NCBI RefSeq assembly: GCF_028561335.1 | Contig: NZ_JAQQTG010000019.1 | Location: 1 to 64,000 of the forward strand | Length of the DNA stretch: 64,000 nt | DNA from: Aequorivita todarodis | GTDB lineage: Bacteria; Bacteroidota; Bacteroidia; Flavobacteriales; Flavobacteriaceae | Reading direction: 5' to 3' | In this document: positions 45,630 through 54,426 of the stretch, piece after piece | Numbering within the stretch: position 1 is the first letter of the stretch | Layout of the letters: the number at the start of each line of letters is the position of its first letter | Translations under genes and position numbers: made by a program | Notes under the pieces: generated by a model | What the model was told of the DNA's origin: nothing | The model's database searches: none | What the model saw: only the letters and a program-made list of their open reading frames with translations

Positions 45630-45659
45630 AAGCCCCTTTCCGTTTCAGAATAGAGGCTT
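45630..45659 (-). terminator. probable terminator after the serine protease gene
   Basis: AAGCCTCT/AGGGGCTT stem (one G-T pair) with a 14-base loop and a T-rich tail on the minus strand, 22 bases after the protease stop. Confidence 0.5.
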
Positions 45660-45681
45660 AACTCATAAATAGAATTATGGT

Positions 45682-47340
45682 TTATTTTTTTATGATAATC
45701 TTTTTAGTGATGGAATCCTTGCTGTCTTCATCCTTCAAATAAAGAAAATAGACCCCTTCCGAAAGCTTGTCAACGGCAATGGTATTCATGGTATTTGACA
45801 AGGAACCGGAATGGATGCGTTGCCCCATTACGTTACTAAATACATACGATAAATGCGGATACCGATTGTTCATTACTGTAATGGTTGTACTTGCAGGGTT
45901 TGGATAAATCTTAAGGTCGCCAATTAATTCAAAATCTGGCGTGTTCAATAAATTTTGAAGCGTTTCCACAGTGGTATGTCCCATATTGGTTGGGTCGAGC
46001 CAATCCTTCAAACGTGTTTCGGGAGAATTTCCATTATTCCAAGAAACGCCGAATCTGCCGTAAATGTCATAATCGCCATTGTTTTCCAAACCGGTACAGG
46101 CAGATTGTCCGGCATATAATTGACCGATAAGTCTTCCGTTTTGGTCAAAGAGCGGCGAGCCGGATGAACCGCTTTCGGTTGTCCCTATTTCCCAACCGTT
46201 TCCAGAGCCGTGGGTGCCGCCACCTATCAACCATACTTGAGTGCCATTGGCGTCAACTTTCTGCGCCCCGGAATCATCACGGCATATTTTCATAATATCA
46301 CCGTTTGGATGATGTATTCCCACTTCAAACAGCGGATTGGCATCAGAATTATCCCAGCCTGCAAACGCAACGTCCCATGATCCTGGAATGGGGTTAGAAA
46401 GTTCAACCAATGCAAAATCGCTAGCACTGTTTTTGGCCCTTAATTCGGCACCACTTACTGTAAAATTCGTCTGTAAATTGCCACTATCTTCGCCCGTTGC
46501 GCATACTGGCGTTGGACTTACCCAATTAAAGCGCACAGACCAAAGTGCCGGATTACTATTCTCCAAACAATGGTTTGCTGTCAGCAAATAAGGGGTTTTG
46601 TCGTTTAAGGCATTGTTGATAAGGGAGGCAGAACACAAATGGCCATTGCCCAAATTGAGCAGCGCGACCGCTTTCTTTACCAAGTCTTTCTTTTGGTCAA
46701 AATCATTTCCGATGGGGCAATTAACGTCATAATTACATGCTCCCGAATCATTCAATCCGCGATTACTATCCATAAGCATATTTACCCTTCCCATTCTGTA
46801 ACCGTGAATAACGCTTTCAATATTAAGTCGCGGCGAACCTTGGATTCTTGGGGGTTGATAGTATTCTATCCAAATAATATCGCCCTCTACGAACCAAGTA
46901 CCCAGCTGACCTTCGCTTGAGTTTTGGTCGTTTGTAAAAGTCGAGATAATATCGGTATGATCGTCGTTATAAAGTTGGAGCCGAGAACCCCTTGGCAAAT
47001 AGAAATCGTCAAAATTTACACTTAAGTTTAGTGCCCCAGCTGATTTTATAGTGGCTTGCCAAATTTTCCCCCCATCGGGCAAAACAGTCCAAAGGCCACC
47101 GTGTTGCATATTTAGGCTTAAAGGAATTTCAATACCATAACGCCAAGGAAGGGTTTTATCCAAATCATTGATGCTGTCTTGTTGAACTATATTTTCAAAG
47201 TCTAAAGCTGGAAGCCCAATAATATTGGGCACCACCTCTAAATTCAAATTCCAACTTTCGGGAAGGTTGTTTCCTCCCCCTTGTGGAAAGGCGGTAAAAA
47301 TGGCGAATAGTAAAATGAAGAAAAGCGTAGTTTTTTTCAT
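45682..47340 (-). CDS. secreted trypsin-like serine protease with T9SS sorting domain
   Basis: 552 residues. Signal peptide about 1-20. An N-terminal jelly-roll-type region (about 30-190) precedes a lysyl-endopeptidase-like catalytic domain with His257 (TANHCL), Asp308 (SASDFALVEL) and Ser393 (GSSGSP). The last 75 residues (IGDLKIYPNPASTTITV to KKIIIKK) form a type A T9SS sorting domain, so it is exported across the outer membrane and attached or released. Monocistronic. Confidence 0.95.
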   Translation of the reverse strand: MKKTTLFFILLFAIFTAFPQGGGNNLPESWNLNLEVVPNIIGLPALDFENIVQQDSINDLDKTLPWRYGIEIPLSLNMQHGGLWTVLPDGGKIWQATIKSAGALNLSVNFDDFYLPRGSRLQLYNDDHTDIISTFTNDQNSSEGQLGTWFVEGDIIWIEYYQPPRIQGSPRLNIESVIHGYRMGRVNMLMDSNRGLNDSGACNYDVNCPIGNDFDQKKDLVKKAVALLNLGNGHLCSASLINNALNDKTPYLLTANHCLENSNPALWSVRFNWVSPTPVCATGEDSGNLQTNFTVSGAELRAKNSASDFALVELSNPIPGSWDVAFAGWDNSDANPLFEVGIHHPNGDIMKICRDDSGAQKVDANGTQVWLIGGGTHGSGNGWEIGTTESGSSGSPLFDQNGRLIGQLYAGQSACTGLENNGDYDIYGRFGVSWNNGNSPETRLKDWLDPTNMGHTTVETLQNLLNTPDFELIGDLKIYPNPASTTITVMNNRYPHLSYVFSNVMGQRIHSGSLSNTMNTIAVDKLSEGVYFLYLKDEDSKDSITKKIIIKK

Positions 47341-47424
47341 TCCAGTTGATAGTTATCCATAAATAAGGATGACTAAGGTAAATTTTTATTTTGACATTTG
47401 GAAACCAAACGCTTATAAAAAAAT

Positions 47425-47545
47425 TTGACCTAAGACAAAAGGACCTGCCTGTCGTGCCATGGCAGGCAGGCGTAAGACGTAGGATTAAAACAATTTTTAT
47501 TTTGCTTTTAACCAAAGCTATATCTTGTCTTACACCCTATGTCTA
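47425..47545. repeat. 7-bp GACGTAG-type arrays with a CCTGCCTG hairpin
   Basis: GACCTAA, GACAAAA, then CCTGCCTG (47444-47451) pairing with CAGGCAGG (47463-47470), then GTAAGAC, GTAGGAT, and on the far side GTCTTAC, ACCCTAT, GTCTATT. Same family as the strings at 44446-44560 and 48724-48815. Confidence 0.75.
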
Positions 47546-47567
47546 TTATAAACGATTTGGATAAAAT

Positions 47568-47595
47568 AAAAAAATCCCGATTTTCATCGGGATTC
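47568..47595 (-). terminator. intrinsic terminator after queA
   Basis: AATCCCGAT/ATCGGGATT, 9-bp stem with a 4-base loop, followed by T-run on the minus strand; 23 bases past the queA stop. Confidence 0.9.
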
Positions 47596-47617
47596 ATTAG
47601 CGTATATCTGAAGCTTA

Positions 47618-48667
47618 TTAGATAATCAACATGGCATCGCCATAGGTGTAAAACCTGTATTTTTCCTTAATGGCTTCGGCGTATGCTTCCTTTATAAAGT
47701 CGTGGCCCGCAAAGGCGGAAACCATCATCAACAAAGTGGATTTTGGCGTGTGGAAGTTAGTTACCATCGCATTCGCAATACTGAAATCATACGGAGGAAA
47801 AATGAATTTATTGGTCCATCCGGTATAAGCATTTAACGTATGGTTCGAAGAAACCGAGCTTTCCAAAGCGCGCATGGCGGTTGTACCCACTGCACAAACG
47901 CGTTTTTTCTTTTTAATACCCGTGTTTATAATATCTACCGCGTCTTGGAGAATGCTCATTTCCTCCGAGTCCATTTTGTGCTTTGAAAGATCTTCAACCT
48001 CAACAGAACTGAAGGTGCCCAAACCAACGTGAAGCGTAACTTCGGCTATGTTTACGCCTTTGATTTCAAGACGCTTCAAAAGGTGTTTTGAAAAGTGCAG
48101 CCCAGCAGTTGGCGCGGCAACAGCGCCTTCGTTTTTTGCGAAAATGGTCTGGTAGCGTTCTGCATCTTCTGGCTCCACTTCTCTTTTTATGTATTTTGGA
48201 AGTGGGGTTTCTCCCAATTCGGTCAATTTATTTCTGAATTCTTCATAAGAACCGTCAAAAAGAAAACGGAGCGTTCTTCCACGGGAGGTTGTGTTGTCAA
48301 TAACTTCGGCCACGAGGGTTTCATCCTCTCCAAAATACAATTTGTTGCCAATCCTTATTTTTCGAGCTGGATCAACCAAAACGTCCCAAAGACGTGTTTC
48401 TGGATTTAATTCCCTCAAAAGGAAAACTTCAATACGCGCTCCTGTTTTTTCTTTGTTACCGTAAAGACGAGCGGGAAAAACCTTGGTATTATTGGTTATC
48501 AGCACATCATCCTCTTCAAAATAATCAATAAGATCCTTGAACATTTTGTGCTCAATGGTCCTATCTTTTCGGTTTAGCACCATCAAACGCGATTCATCGC
48601 GGTTTGGAGCTGGATATTCGGCCAATAATTCCTCTGGAAGGTTAAAGTTGAAGTTTGAAAGTTTCAT
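47618..48667 (-). CDS. queA: S-adenosylmethionine:tRNA ribosyltransferase-isomerase
   Basis: 349 residues from ATG 48667. QueA fold with [35 protein letters not shown] and [15 protein letters not shown]. Adds the epoxycyclopentane ring in queuosine at tRNA position 34. Has its own promoter about 150 bases upstream; the long leader holds heptamer-type repeats. A second ATG six bases upstream would add MG. Confidence 0.96.
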   Translation of the reverse strand: MKLSNFNFNLPEELLAEYPAPNRDESRLMVLNRKDRTIEHKMFKDLIDYFEEDDVLITNNTKVFPARLYGNKEKTGARIEVFLLRELNPETRLWDVLVDPARKIRIGNKLYFGEDETLVAEVIDNTTSRGRTLRFLFDGSYEEFRNKLTELGETPLPKYIKREVEPEDAERYQTIFAKNEGAVAAPTAGLHFSKHLLKRLEIKGVNIAEVTLHVGLGTFSSVEVEDLSKHKMDSEEMSILQDAVDIINTGIKKKKRVCAVGTTAMRALESSVSSNHTLNAYTGWTNKFIFPPYDFSIANAMVTNFHTPKSTLLMMVSAFAGHDFIKEAYAEAIKEKYRFYTYGDAMLII

Positions 48668-48723
48668 TCCCATAATTCGTTGTGTCTATTTTATGATTGT
48701 TCGTATAGTTTGCAGTCGGTTTA

Positions 48724-48815
48724 ACGTATGACCAATGGACATAAGACATATGACTAAAACCTTGTAATAAACTTTTGTCCTACGTCTTAAGCCATAAAGT
48801 CTTAAGTCGTTTCAA
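48724..48815. repeat. 7-bp GACATAA/GTCTTAA arrays in the queA leader
   Basis: GACCAAT, GGACATAA, GACATAT, GACTAAA on one side and GTCCTAC, GTCTTAA, GCCATAAA, GTCTTAA on the other. They lie between the queA promoter and the start codon, so they are transcribed and could fold. Confidence 0.75.
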
Positions 48816-48822
48816 AAGGGTG

Positions 48823-48854
48823 CAAATATACGACCGTGAAACAGGCGATGTCAA
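48823..48854 (-). promoter_or_regulatory. queA promoter (TTGAC and TATATTTG)
   Basis: Minus strand: TTG of TTGAC (48852-48854), 21 bases, then TATATTTG (48823-48830), matching both the -33 and -7 elements of Bacteroidota promoters. Confidence 0.75.
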
Positions 48855-48942
48855 GTAAATGAAGGTTTTATTTTGTTGTTTGTTGCTCGATGCTAAATGA
48901 CGGGTGCTTGAAGTGCGCCAATTTTAGAAAAAACGAAGTTGA

Positions 48943-49029
48943 AAACTCTAAACTTTTAAACTCTTAAACTTATAAACTTATAAACTCATAAACTCATAAA
49001 CTCATACACTCATCGACTAATCAACTCTA
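48943..49029. repeat. 8-bp array (AAACTCAT-like) running into the aroA end
   Basis: Ten to eleven octamers: AAACTTTT, AAACTCTT, AAACTTAT x2, AAACTCAT x3, ACACTCAT, CGACTAAT, CAACTCTA. The last three units overlap the aroA stop codon and final codons. No gene is seen from 48855 to 48942. Confidence 0.88.
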
Positions 49030-50248
49030 AACCAATTCCCATTTTCTGAATATCTTCCCAGAAATTGGGATATGATTTTGAAACCACTTCGGCGTTGTTG
49101 ATGGTGAGTTCAGTTTTTAAGGCCAACGGCGCAAATGCCATCGCCATGCGGTGGTCTTGGTAGGTTTCAATGCTTGTGTTGCTATTTATTTTTGTAGCCT
49201 TTTCCAAACTTAGGGAATTGTCATCAACTTGAATGGTTGCGCCCAATTTTTCCAATTCGTTTTTTAATGCCAAAAGTCTATCGGTTTCCTTAATTTTTAA
49301 AGTGTGAAGCCCGCTGAGCTTGCAACTTATACCCAATCCAAAACACGTTACGGCAATGGTCTGTGCCAAATCTGGCGTGTTTGACAGGTCGAGAAGCAAA
49401 GAATCTGGCAGTTCCGTTTTCTTTTTTGAAAGTGAAATGGTGCCTTCGGAAGAATCAAAAATAGTCTGTACGCCCAAAGAATCGTATATCTGTACCAATG
49501 CGGAATCGCCCTGCAAACTTTCCGCAGAAAAGCTGCTGAGGGTAATCTGGAGATCGTCGGAAAGTGCCACCAAACTGTAAAAATAGGAAGCTGAGCTCCA
49601 ATCAGATTCAACAATCATTAGTTTGTCATTGACGTTTTCCGCGGAAGAAATTGTAATTGAGCTTTTGCTGAAATTTCCTTTAATTCCTATATGCTTCAAA
49701 AGTGAAAGCGTCATTTCAATATACGGCACCGAAGTGGTTTTTCCTTCCAAGGAAATTTTTAGCCCGTTGGGAAGCATTGGCGCAATAAGCATTAGTGCAG
49801 AAATGTACTGACTGCTCACATCAGCTTTGATTTTTACCTCTTCTTTCTGAAGTTTTTTTCCTGTTATTTTTAAGGGCGGAAAACCTTCGTTTTTAAGATA
49901 TTCAATATCGGCACCCAGACTTTTCAGCGCATTTACCAAAATACCAATGGGGCGTTCCTGCATGCGTTGGCTTCCCGTGAGGTTTATTTCGGCCCCTTCC
50001 TTTGCTGAAAAATAGGCCGTCAAAAACCGCATTGCCGTGCCCGCGTGATGGACGTCAACGGTTCCATTCGTAATTTGCAACCCTTTTTGAAGCACCACGG
50101 TGTCATCGCTCTCGGAAAGATTTTCTATGGAAATATTTGGGAATTGCGCCTGAAGGATCAACATCCGGTTCGATTCGCTTTTGGAACCGCTGATGTTGAT
50201 TTTTACATTTTTGTTTAGAGAACTTCTGCGTTCAAGAATGGCTTTCAT
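49010..50248 (-). CDS. aroA: 3-phosphoshikimate 1-carboxyvinyltransferase (EPSP synthase)
   Basis: 412 residues. Motifs KSESNRMLILQAQ, HAGTAMRFLTAYF, DVSSQYISALML, and the C-terminal KETDRLLALKNELEKLG and YQDHRMAMAFAPLAL. Shikimate pathway, sixth step. It is the 3' member of a run mazG-like, small membrane gene, aroA with 0- to 4-base junctions. Its last residues ELISR are encoded in a short-period array. Confidence 0.97.
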   Translation of the reverse strand: MKAILERRSSLNKNVKINISGSKSESNRMLILQAQFPNISIENLSESDDTVVLQKGLQITNGTVDVHHAGTAMRFLTAYFSAKEGAEINLTGSQRMQERPIGILVNALKSLGADIEYLKNEGFPPLKITGKKLQKEEVKIKADVSSQYISALMLIAPMLPNGLKISLEGKTTSVPYIEMTLSLLKHIGIKGNFSKSSITISSAENVNDKLMIVESDWSSASYFYSLVALSDDLQITLSSFSAESLQGDSALVQIYDSLGVQTIFDSSEGTISLSKKKTELPDSLLLDLSNTPDLAQTIAVTCFGLGISCKLSGLHTLKIKETDRLLALKNELEKLGATIQVDDNSLSLEKATKINSNTSIETYQDHRMAMAFAPLALKTELTINNAEVVSKSYPNFWEDIQKMGIGLELISR

Positions 50249-50487
50249 CGGCCGGACTCTTTTTCCTTTAGTTTCGCACGAAACTTTCCAAAGGTTACGA
50301 AAAAACCATATACAAAGCCTGCAAGCAGCAATGTGAGTATAAACATCAACGGGTTTCTTTCGGTGAAATAGGCCAATTCAAAACCCTCAATCGCCCATTT
50401 TATCAAAGCGAAAAGCACCGCAAAAGCCACTGCCAACGAGATTACAGATTTCCAAAAGCCTTTAGTATTTATTACCTTCTTGAACAT
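50245..50487 (-). CDS. small two-helix membrane protein
   Basis: 80 residues with two predicted membrane helices (about 13-30 and 45-66) and a basic C-terminal end (FRAKLKEKESGR). I do not recognise a family. It overlaps the aroA start by 4 bases and starts at the mazG-like stop, so it is coupled to both; a real gene by context. Confidence 0.8.
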   Translation of the reverse strand: MFKKVINTKGFWKSVISLAVAFAVLFALIKWAIEGFELAYFTERNPLMFILTLLLAGFVYGFFVTFGKFRAKLKEKESGR

Positions 50488-50814
50488 TTATTTCAGTTTT
50501 TCATTGCCGTGGTGCCTGTCGTGGTCGCGTTTTGTTTTCAGCTCCAGTTTTTTGTCAAAAGCTTCCTGAAGGTCAACGCCCGTTTGGTTGGCCAGGCATA
50601 AAACCACGAACATTACATCGGCAAGTTCCTCGCCCAGGTCCTTGTTTCTGTCGCTTTCCTTTTCGCTCTGTTCGCCATAGCGACGGGCTATGATGCGCGC
50701 TACCTCGCCCACTTCCTCAGTGAGCTGAGCCATATTGGTAAGCTCGTTGAAATAACGAACCCCGTGCTCCTGTATCCAGGCATCAACTGCTTGTTGTGCG
50801 TTTTTGATATCCAT
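50488..50814 (-). CDS. MazG-like nucleotide pyrophosphohydrolase
   Basis: 108 residues. The MazG metal-binding pattern is visible as EEVGEVAR and EELADVMFVVLCLA. Single-domain all-alpha enzyme that hydrolyses noncanonical or excess NTPs to NMP and pyrophosphate. A start-to-stop chain links it to the small membrane gene and aroA. Confidence 0.92.
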   Translation of the reverse strand: MDIKNAQQAVDAWIQEHGVRYFNELTNMAQLTEEVGEVARIIARRYGEQSEKESDRNKDLGEELADVMFVVLCLANQTGVDLQEAFDKKLELKTKRDHDRHHGNEKLK

Positions 50815-50854
50815 CGTTGTAGCGTTAAAAGTAAAGATAAAATATAAACTTTTC

Positions 50855-52756
50855 CTATTGAAGGTTGTGTTTTAAAAGAATTTTAGTCTTGTCCAGTCTG
50901 GCAACGGAACGGAGAAAATCCCTGAAATTTTCGTATTCCGAAGGCGGATATTCCCCTTTGTTTATTGTTAACTTACGGGTATAGGTCAATTTGTTGTCTG
51001 ATGATATATTAAAATCGATTTGATATTTTCCGAATTTGGTTTTTAGTACGGTTGCCTCTGGAAGACCCTCAATCGTGAAATTATCAGGGATTTCCACGGT
51101 TACCGTATCAACATCGATAGCGCCATTGGCTATATAAAGATTTTGTTTACGGCTTTCTATTCGCGGAGGAATGTATTGGTTTTGATTGAAAATATTGGCA
51201 CAAAAAAGATAATCGCTTCCTACGGGATTTGCATAATTTGGGATATTGAGGGATAATTCTTCCGTAAATATCACTTCTTCCCTGTTATTGTTTAGGTTTA
51301 TATCTGTAATTGAAAAGCCATTGATGTAATTCCACTTCTTTTTGTAATGCCCCTCCAGGTCTTCCTGTTTTTCTTTTGGAAGCAAGTAGTCATCGTCATA
51401 TTGAAGCCCCTTGGACACACTTTTGAGCGTTGCGGTTACATTTCCATTGGCGTCCACACTAACGTTGGCGGTATTTTCCTGGGTGTTCTCTTCTGTCTCG
51501 TACATTTTGGTATGTGCAATTTTACCGCCTTCGGGGGTCATTATTATTACGTCCCGATCATCTGTAAAATCACCCATATAGCCATAAGGTTTATCCTGGC
51601 TGGTACACTCCAACCAAGTAATTTCATCGCCGTCCGGAATCCCGAGGATTGCGTGGTTAAACCATAGGAACGCAAAGTCCTCTTCAATAGGTATTTTATT
51701 GTTTCCGGCGTTGACCAACGTATAATAAGCAGGCACGTCCACGGCTTCCAACAGGGCCTTGGTATAATTGGTCAATGCCTTGCAATCGCCGTAGCTCAAC
51801 TTATCCACCTCTGACGCCGGCATAGGTTTCCAGCCGCCAATCCCAATCTGTATGCTGATATAGCGCACTTTATCCTGGACAAATTGATAGATTTTTCGGG
51901 CCTTCCCTTCATTGGTAGTTTCATTGGCCACAAGGCTTTTTACGCGTGCCAAAGTTCCTTCGGGCAAATCGCCCACGTCAGAAAGCAAGCTCTTGTTTAC
52001 CCAGTTTCCAAATTGTTGCCAATCGGCACTGGAGCCAGCGGAGCCTTCCAACATAAAATTATTTAGGGCAAGGGTTACATTCGGCAAAATCCTATCGCGG
52101 GACGGACTGTGCTCCTCATACCTAATAGCCTGTAGATTGGAAGCCGAGAATAGCAACTCGTCAGGCCCTTCGCTAATGGAGATGTTGTATCCATCCAGAT
52201 TATTGGGTTTGTATTTCGGTTTATTTAAAGGGTCGAATTTTATTTTCAAATTGTACTTCAGTGTGCTCTCGGCAAAGCCTTTTAAGGGATACCACGGTTT
52301 AAAAAAGGCCGTATTTCCGGTTTCGGTCTCACTCTCAAAAACTGCGATGTAGGGATAGGTGGTTGGCGTGTAGTTTATGCCCATCATCCGGTCATCGCTG
52401 TACATGCTAATGCCGGTGCGGCTTACATCCTTAAAATCCTTTTTTTTGAAATGTTCAATTTCCTTTCCAAGGGCGTTATAGATTTTAACCTCAATATTCT
52501 TGACGCGTGAATTTGAGTCGTAATATTCATAAAGCCGCGTATCGCCATCGCCAAGTTTGTTCAGTACGGCAATAACACGATGCGTTTTTTCCTTCATTTT
52601 CCCAACGTCGGTCACGTCAATTTCAACCAACTCATCAATCAATACACTGTTGGAGTATTCAGTCAGTTCTTTAGGGATAGCTGCTATGGAAAAATCCTTT
52701 TGGGAATAAATATGCGCCGTGCAAATAAGAAATGCAAAGCAAACAAGCTTTTTCAT
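50855..52756 (-). CDS. exported DUF3857/transglutaminase-like protein
   Basis: 633 residues. Signal peptide about 1-18 (ends HIYSQ). DUF3857 region about 55-220, then a transglutaminase-like domain with Cys in SYGDCKALTNYTKALLEA, His in LWFNHAIL and Asp-bearing LECTSQDKPYG, a possible catalytic triad. A C-terminal beta domain follows. Periplasmic; substrate unknown. Confidence 0.88.
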   Translation of the reverse strand: MKKLVCFAFLICTAHIYSQKDFSIAAIPKELTEYSNSVLIDELVEIDVTDVGKMKEKTHRVIAVLNKLGDGDTRLYEYYDSNSRVKNIEVKIYNALGKEIEHFKKKDFKDVSRTGISMYSDDRMMGINYTPTTYPYIAVFESETETGNTAFFKPWYPLKGFAESTLKYNLKIKFDPLNKPKYKPNNLDGYNISISEGPDELLFSASNLQAIRYEEHSPSRDRILPNVTLALNNFMLEGSAGSSADWQQFGNWVNKSLLSDVGDLPEGTLARVKSLVANETTNEGKARKIYQFVQDKVRYISIQIGIGGWKPMPASEVDKLSYGDCKALTNYTKALLEAVDVPAYYTLVNAGNNKIPIEEDFAFLWFNHAILGIPDGDEITWLECTSQDKPYGYMGDFTDDRDVIIMTPEGGKIAHTKMYETEENTQENTANVSVDANGNVTATLKSVSKGLQYDDDYLLPKEKQEDLEGHYKKKWNYINGFSITDINLNNNREEVIFTEELSLNIPNYANPVGSDYLFCANIFNQNQYIPPRIESRKQNLYIANGAIDVDTVTVEIPDNFTIEGLPEATVLKTKFGKYQIDFNISSDNKLTYTRKLTINKGEYPPSEYENFRDFLRSVARLDKTKILLKHNLQ

Positions 52757-52812
52757 GAAACCAAATAATTGCTTGGCAATATATAAAATTTTTGAAAGGT
52801 TAAGAAAAAGTT

Positions 52813-52830
52813 AAAGAGATTATTCTCTTT
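52813..52830. terminator. small bidirectional hairpin at the dtd end
   Basis: AAAGAGA/TCTCTTT with a 4-base loop flanked by T-rich DNA on both strands; it includes the dtd stop codon. Weak evidence. Confidence 0.35.
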
Positions 52831-53272
52831 TTTTTGAATCGATCCAGATCGTTACCGGCCCGTCATTGATTAGGGCGACATCCATCATAGCCCCGAAGCT
52901 TCCCGTTCGCACTTTTCTATTGGTTTCATTTTCAAGCTGAAGCACGAATTTTTCGTAGAGCGGGATGGCGGTTTCGGGCTTAGCGGCATTTATAAAGGAA
53001 GGGCGATTTCCTTTTTTGGTATTTGCGTGAAGTGTGAATTGGCTTACTACCAAACAATCGCCTTTAACATCTTGCACCGAAAGATTCATTGCACCATTTT
53101 CATCTGAAAAAATCCGCAAACGGGCAATTTTTCCCGCCAACCAGTCAATGTCCTCTTGGGTGTCCGCATCCTCGATTCCCAATAGAACAAGAAGTCCCTG
53201 ATCTATTTCAGAAAAAATCTTTCCTTCAATAGTTACGGATGCTTTTTTTACTCTTTGTATCAGTGCGCGCAT
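52820..53272 (-). CDS. dtd: D-aminoacyl-tRNA deacylase
   Basis: 150 residues. Active-site motifs VSQFTL (Gln and Thr) and NDGPVT are present. The Gly-Pro motif is preceded by Asp-Gly rather than the usual Asn-Gly. It removes D-amino acids from mischarged tRNA. The ATG is followed upstream by a GC-rich element that supplies GGAGG 6 bases before the start. Confidence 0.96.
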   Translation of the reverse strand: MRALIQRVKKASVTIEGKIFSEIDQGLLVLLGIEDADTQEDIDWLAGKIARLRIFSDENGAMNLSVQDVKGDCLVVSQFTLHANTKKGNRPSFINAAKPETAIPLYEKFVLQLENETNRKVRTGSFGAMMDVALINDGPVTIWIDSKKRE

Positions 53273-53274
53273 AA

Positions 53275-53302
53275 GCCCCCTCCGACTCCCCCAAAGGGGG
53301 AG
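53275..53302 (-). repeat. GCCCCCT element before the dtd start
   Basis: GCCCCCTCCGACTCCCCC followed by AAA and GGGGGAG (7-bp hairpin). It lies two bases from the dtd ATG and is inverted relative to the copy at 53356-53401. Confidence 0.88.
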
Positions 53303-53351
53303 AGTTGTTGCGTTATAATTGTTGAATTCTTGAAAACCATAAGATCCGCGT

Positions 53352-54341
53352 TTAAGTTCCCCCTTTGGGCCTGCCTGCCGGCGAGGCAGGGGTTAGGGGG
53401 CCGTAGATATCTTTTCGGAAATGATCCTCCTCGCCTTCCAAAATCTGTAAATAGCTTTTATAGCGCGACCACGCTATTTCCTCGTTTTCCAACGCTTTCT
53501 TTACCGCGCATTGGGGTTCTTCCAGATGGAGGCAGTTGTTGAATTTGCAATTTTCCTTAAGTTCAAAAAACTCCGGAAAATAATCGCCCAGTTCCTCCTT
53601 GTCCATTTCCACCACGCCAAAACCTTTGATTCCTGGCGTGTCTATTATCTGCCCACCAAAGGAAAGATCGAACATTTCGGCAAAAGTGGTTGTATGCTGG
53701 CCCTGCGAATGTTGTTCTGAAATTTCCGAAGTCTTTAAATCCAAGCCGGGCTCTATGGCGTTGATTAAAGTAGATTTTCCCACCCCGCTGTGGCCGGAAA
53801 ACATCGTTACTTTATCTTTCATTATGGCTTTTACCTTATCAATATTCTTTCCGGTAATTGCCGAAATCCCGATACACTCGTACCCTATCTTTCGGTAAAG
53901 TGCGGCAAGGAATTTTATCTCTAATAATTCGTCTTCGCTATACGTATCAATTTTATTGAAAAGAAGTACTGCTTTAATGTGATAGGCTTCCGCAGTAACC
54001 AAGAACCGATCGATAAAAGTGGTAAAGGTTGGCGGGTTATTCAAGGTAATCAACAGAAAAGCGACATCAATATTCGCAGCGATGATGTGGGTTTGTTTGG
54101 AAAGGTTTACCGATTTGCGGATGATGTAGTTTTCGCGTTCGTCAATGTGTTTTATGACGCCGACAGTTTCGTCGCCCTTTTTTTCAATATCAAAATCTAC
54201 GCGATCGCCCACTGCAACTGGATTGGTGCTTTTAATTCCTCCAATACGGAATTTGCCCTTTATACGGCAATCGTAAAATGTGCCATTTTCCGCTTTCACG
54301 GAATACCAACTGCCGGTAGATTTATAGACGAGGCCTTTCAT
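53352..54341 (-). CDS. rsgA: ribosome small-subunit GTPase RsgA
   Basis: 329 residues. OB domain about 1-75, circularly permuted GTPase with G4 FNKID, G1 GHSGVGKST and G3 DTPGIKGFG, then the zinc finger [15 protein letters not shown] 30S maturation factor. The last 16 residues ([14 protein letters not shown] region) are not part of the family: they are the translation of a GC-rich spacer element that also provides the stop codon. Confidence 0.96.
   Translation of the reverse strand: MKGLVYKSTGSWYSVKAENGTFYDCRIKGKFRIGGIKSTNPVAVGDRVDFDIEKKGDETVGVIKHIDERENYIIRKSVNLSKQTHIIAANIDVAFLLITLNNPPTFTTFIDRFLVTAEAYHIKAVLLFNKIDTYSEDELLEIKFLAALYRKIGYECIGISAITGKNIDKVKAIMKDKVTMFSGHSGVGKSTLINAIEPGLDLKTSEISEQHSQGQHTTTFAEMFDLSFGGQIIDTPGIKGFGVVEMDKEELGDYFPEFFELKENCKFNNCLHLEEPQCAVKKALENEEIAWSRYKSYLQILEGEEDHFRKDIYGPLTPASPAGRPKGGT
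53356..53401. repeat. GCCCCCT element with CCTGCC hairpin inside the rsgA end
   Basis: Reads GCCCCCTAACCCCTGCC on the minus strand, with a CCTGCC/GGCAGG hairpin and AAAGGGGGAAC at the other end. It forms an inverted pair with 53275-53302 around a 53-base spacer. Confidence 0.88.
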
Positions 54342-54345
54342 TATA

Positions 54346-54401
54346 ATTCAAGATTCAACATTCAAAATTCAAGATTCCACATTCCAAATTCACGATTTAC
54401 G
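54346..54401. repeat. 8-unit 7-bp array (ATTCAAG-like) before rsgA
   Basis: ATTCAAG, ATTCAAC, ATTCAAA, ATTCAAG, ATTCCAC, ATTCCAA, ATTCACG, ATTTACG in strict phase. The first four bases of each unit are nearly constant, the last three vary. It begins five bases from the rsgA ATG. Confidence 0.93.
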
Positions 54402-54426
54402 AAAATACTTAATATTATTTACGCAC

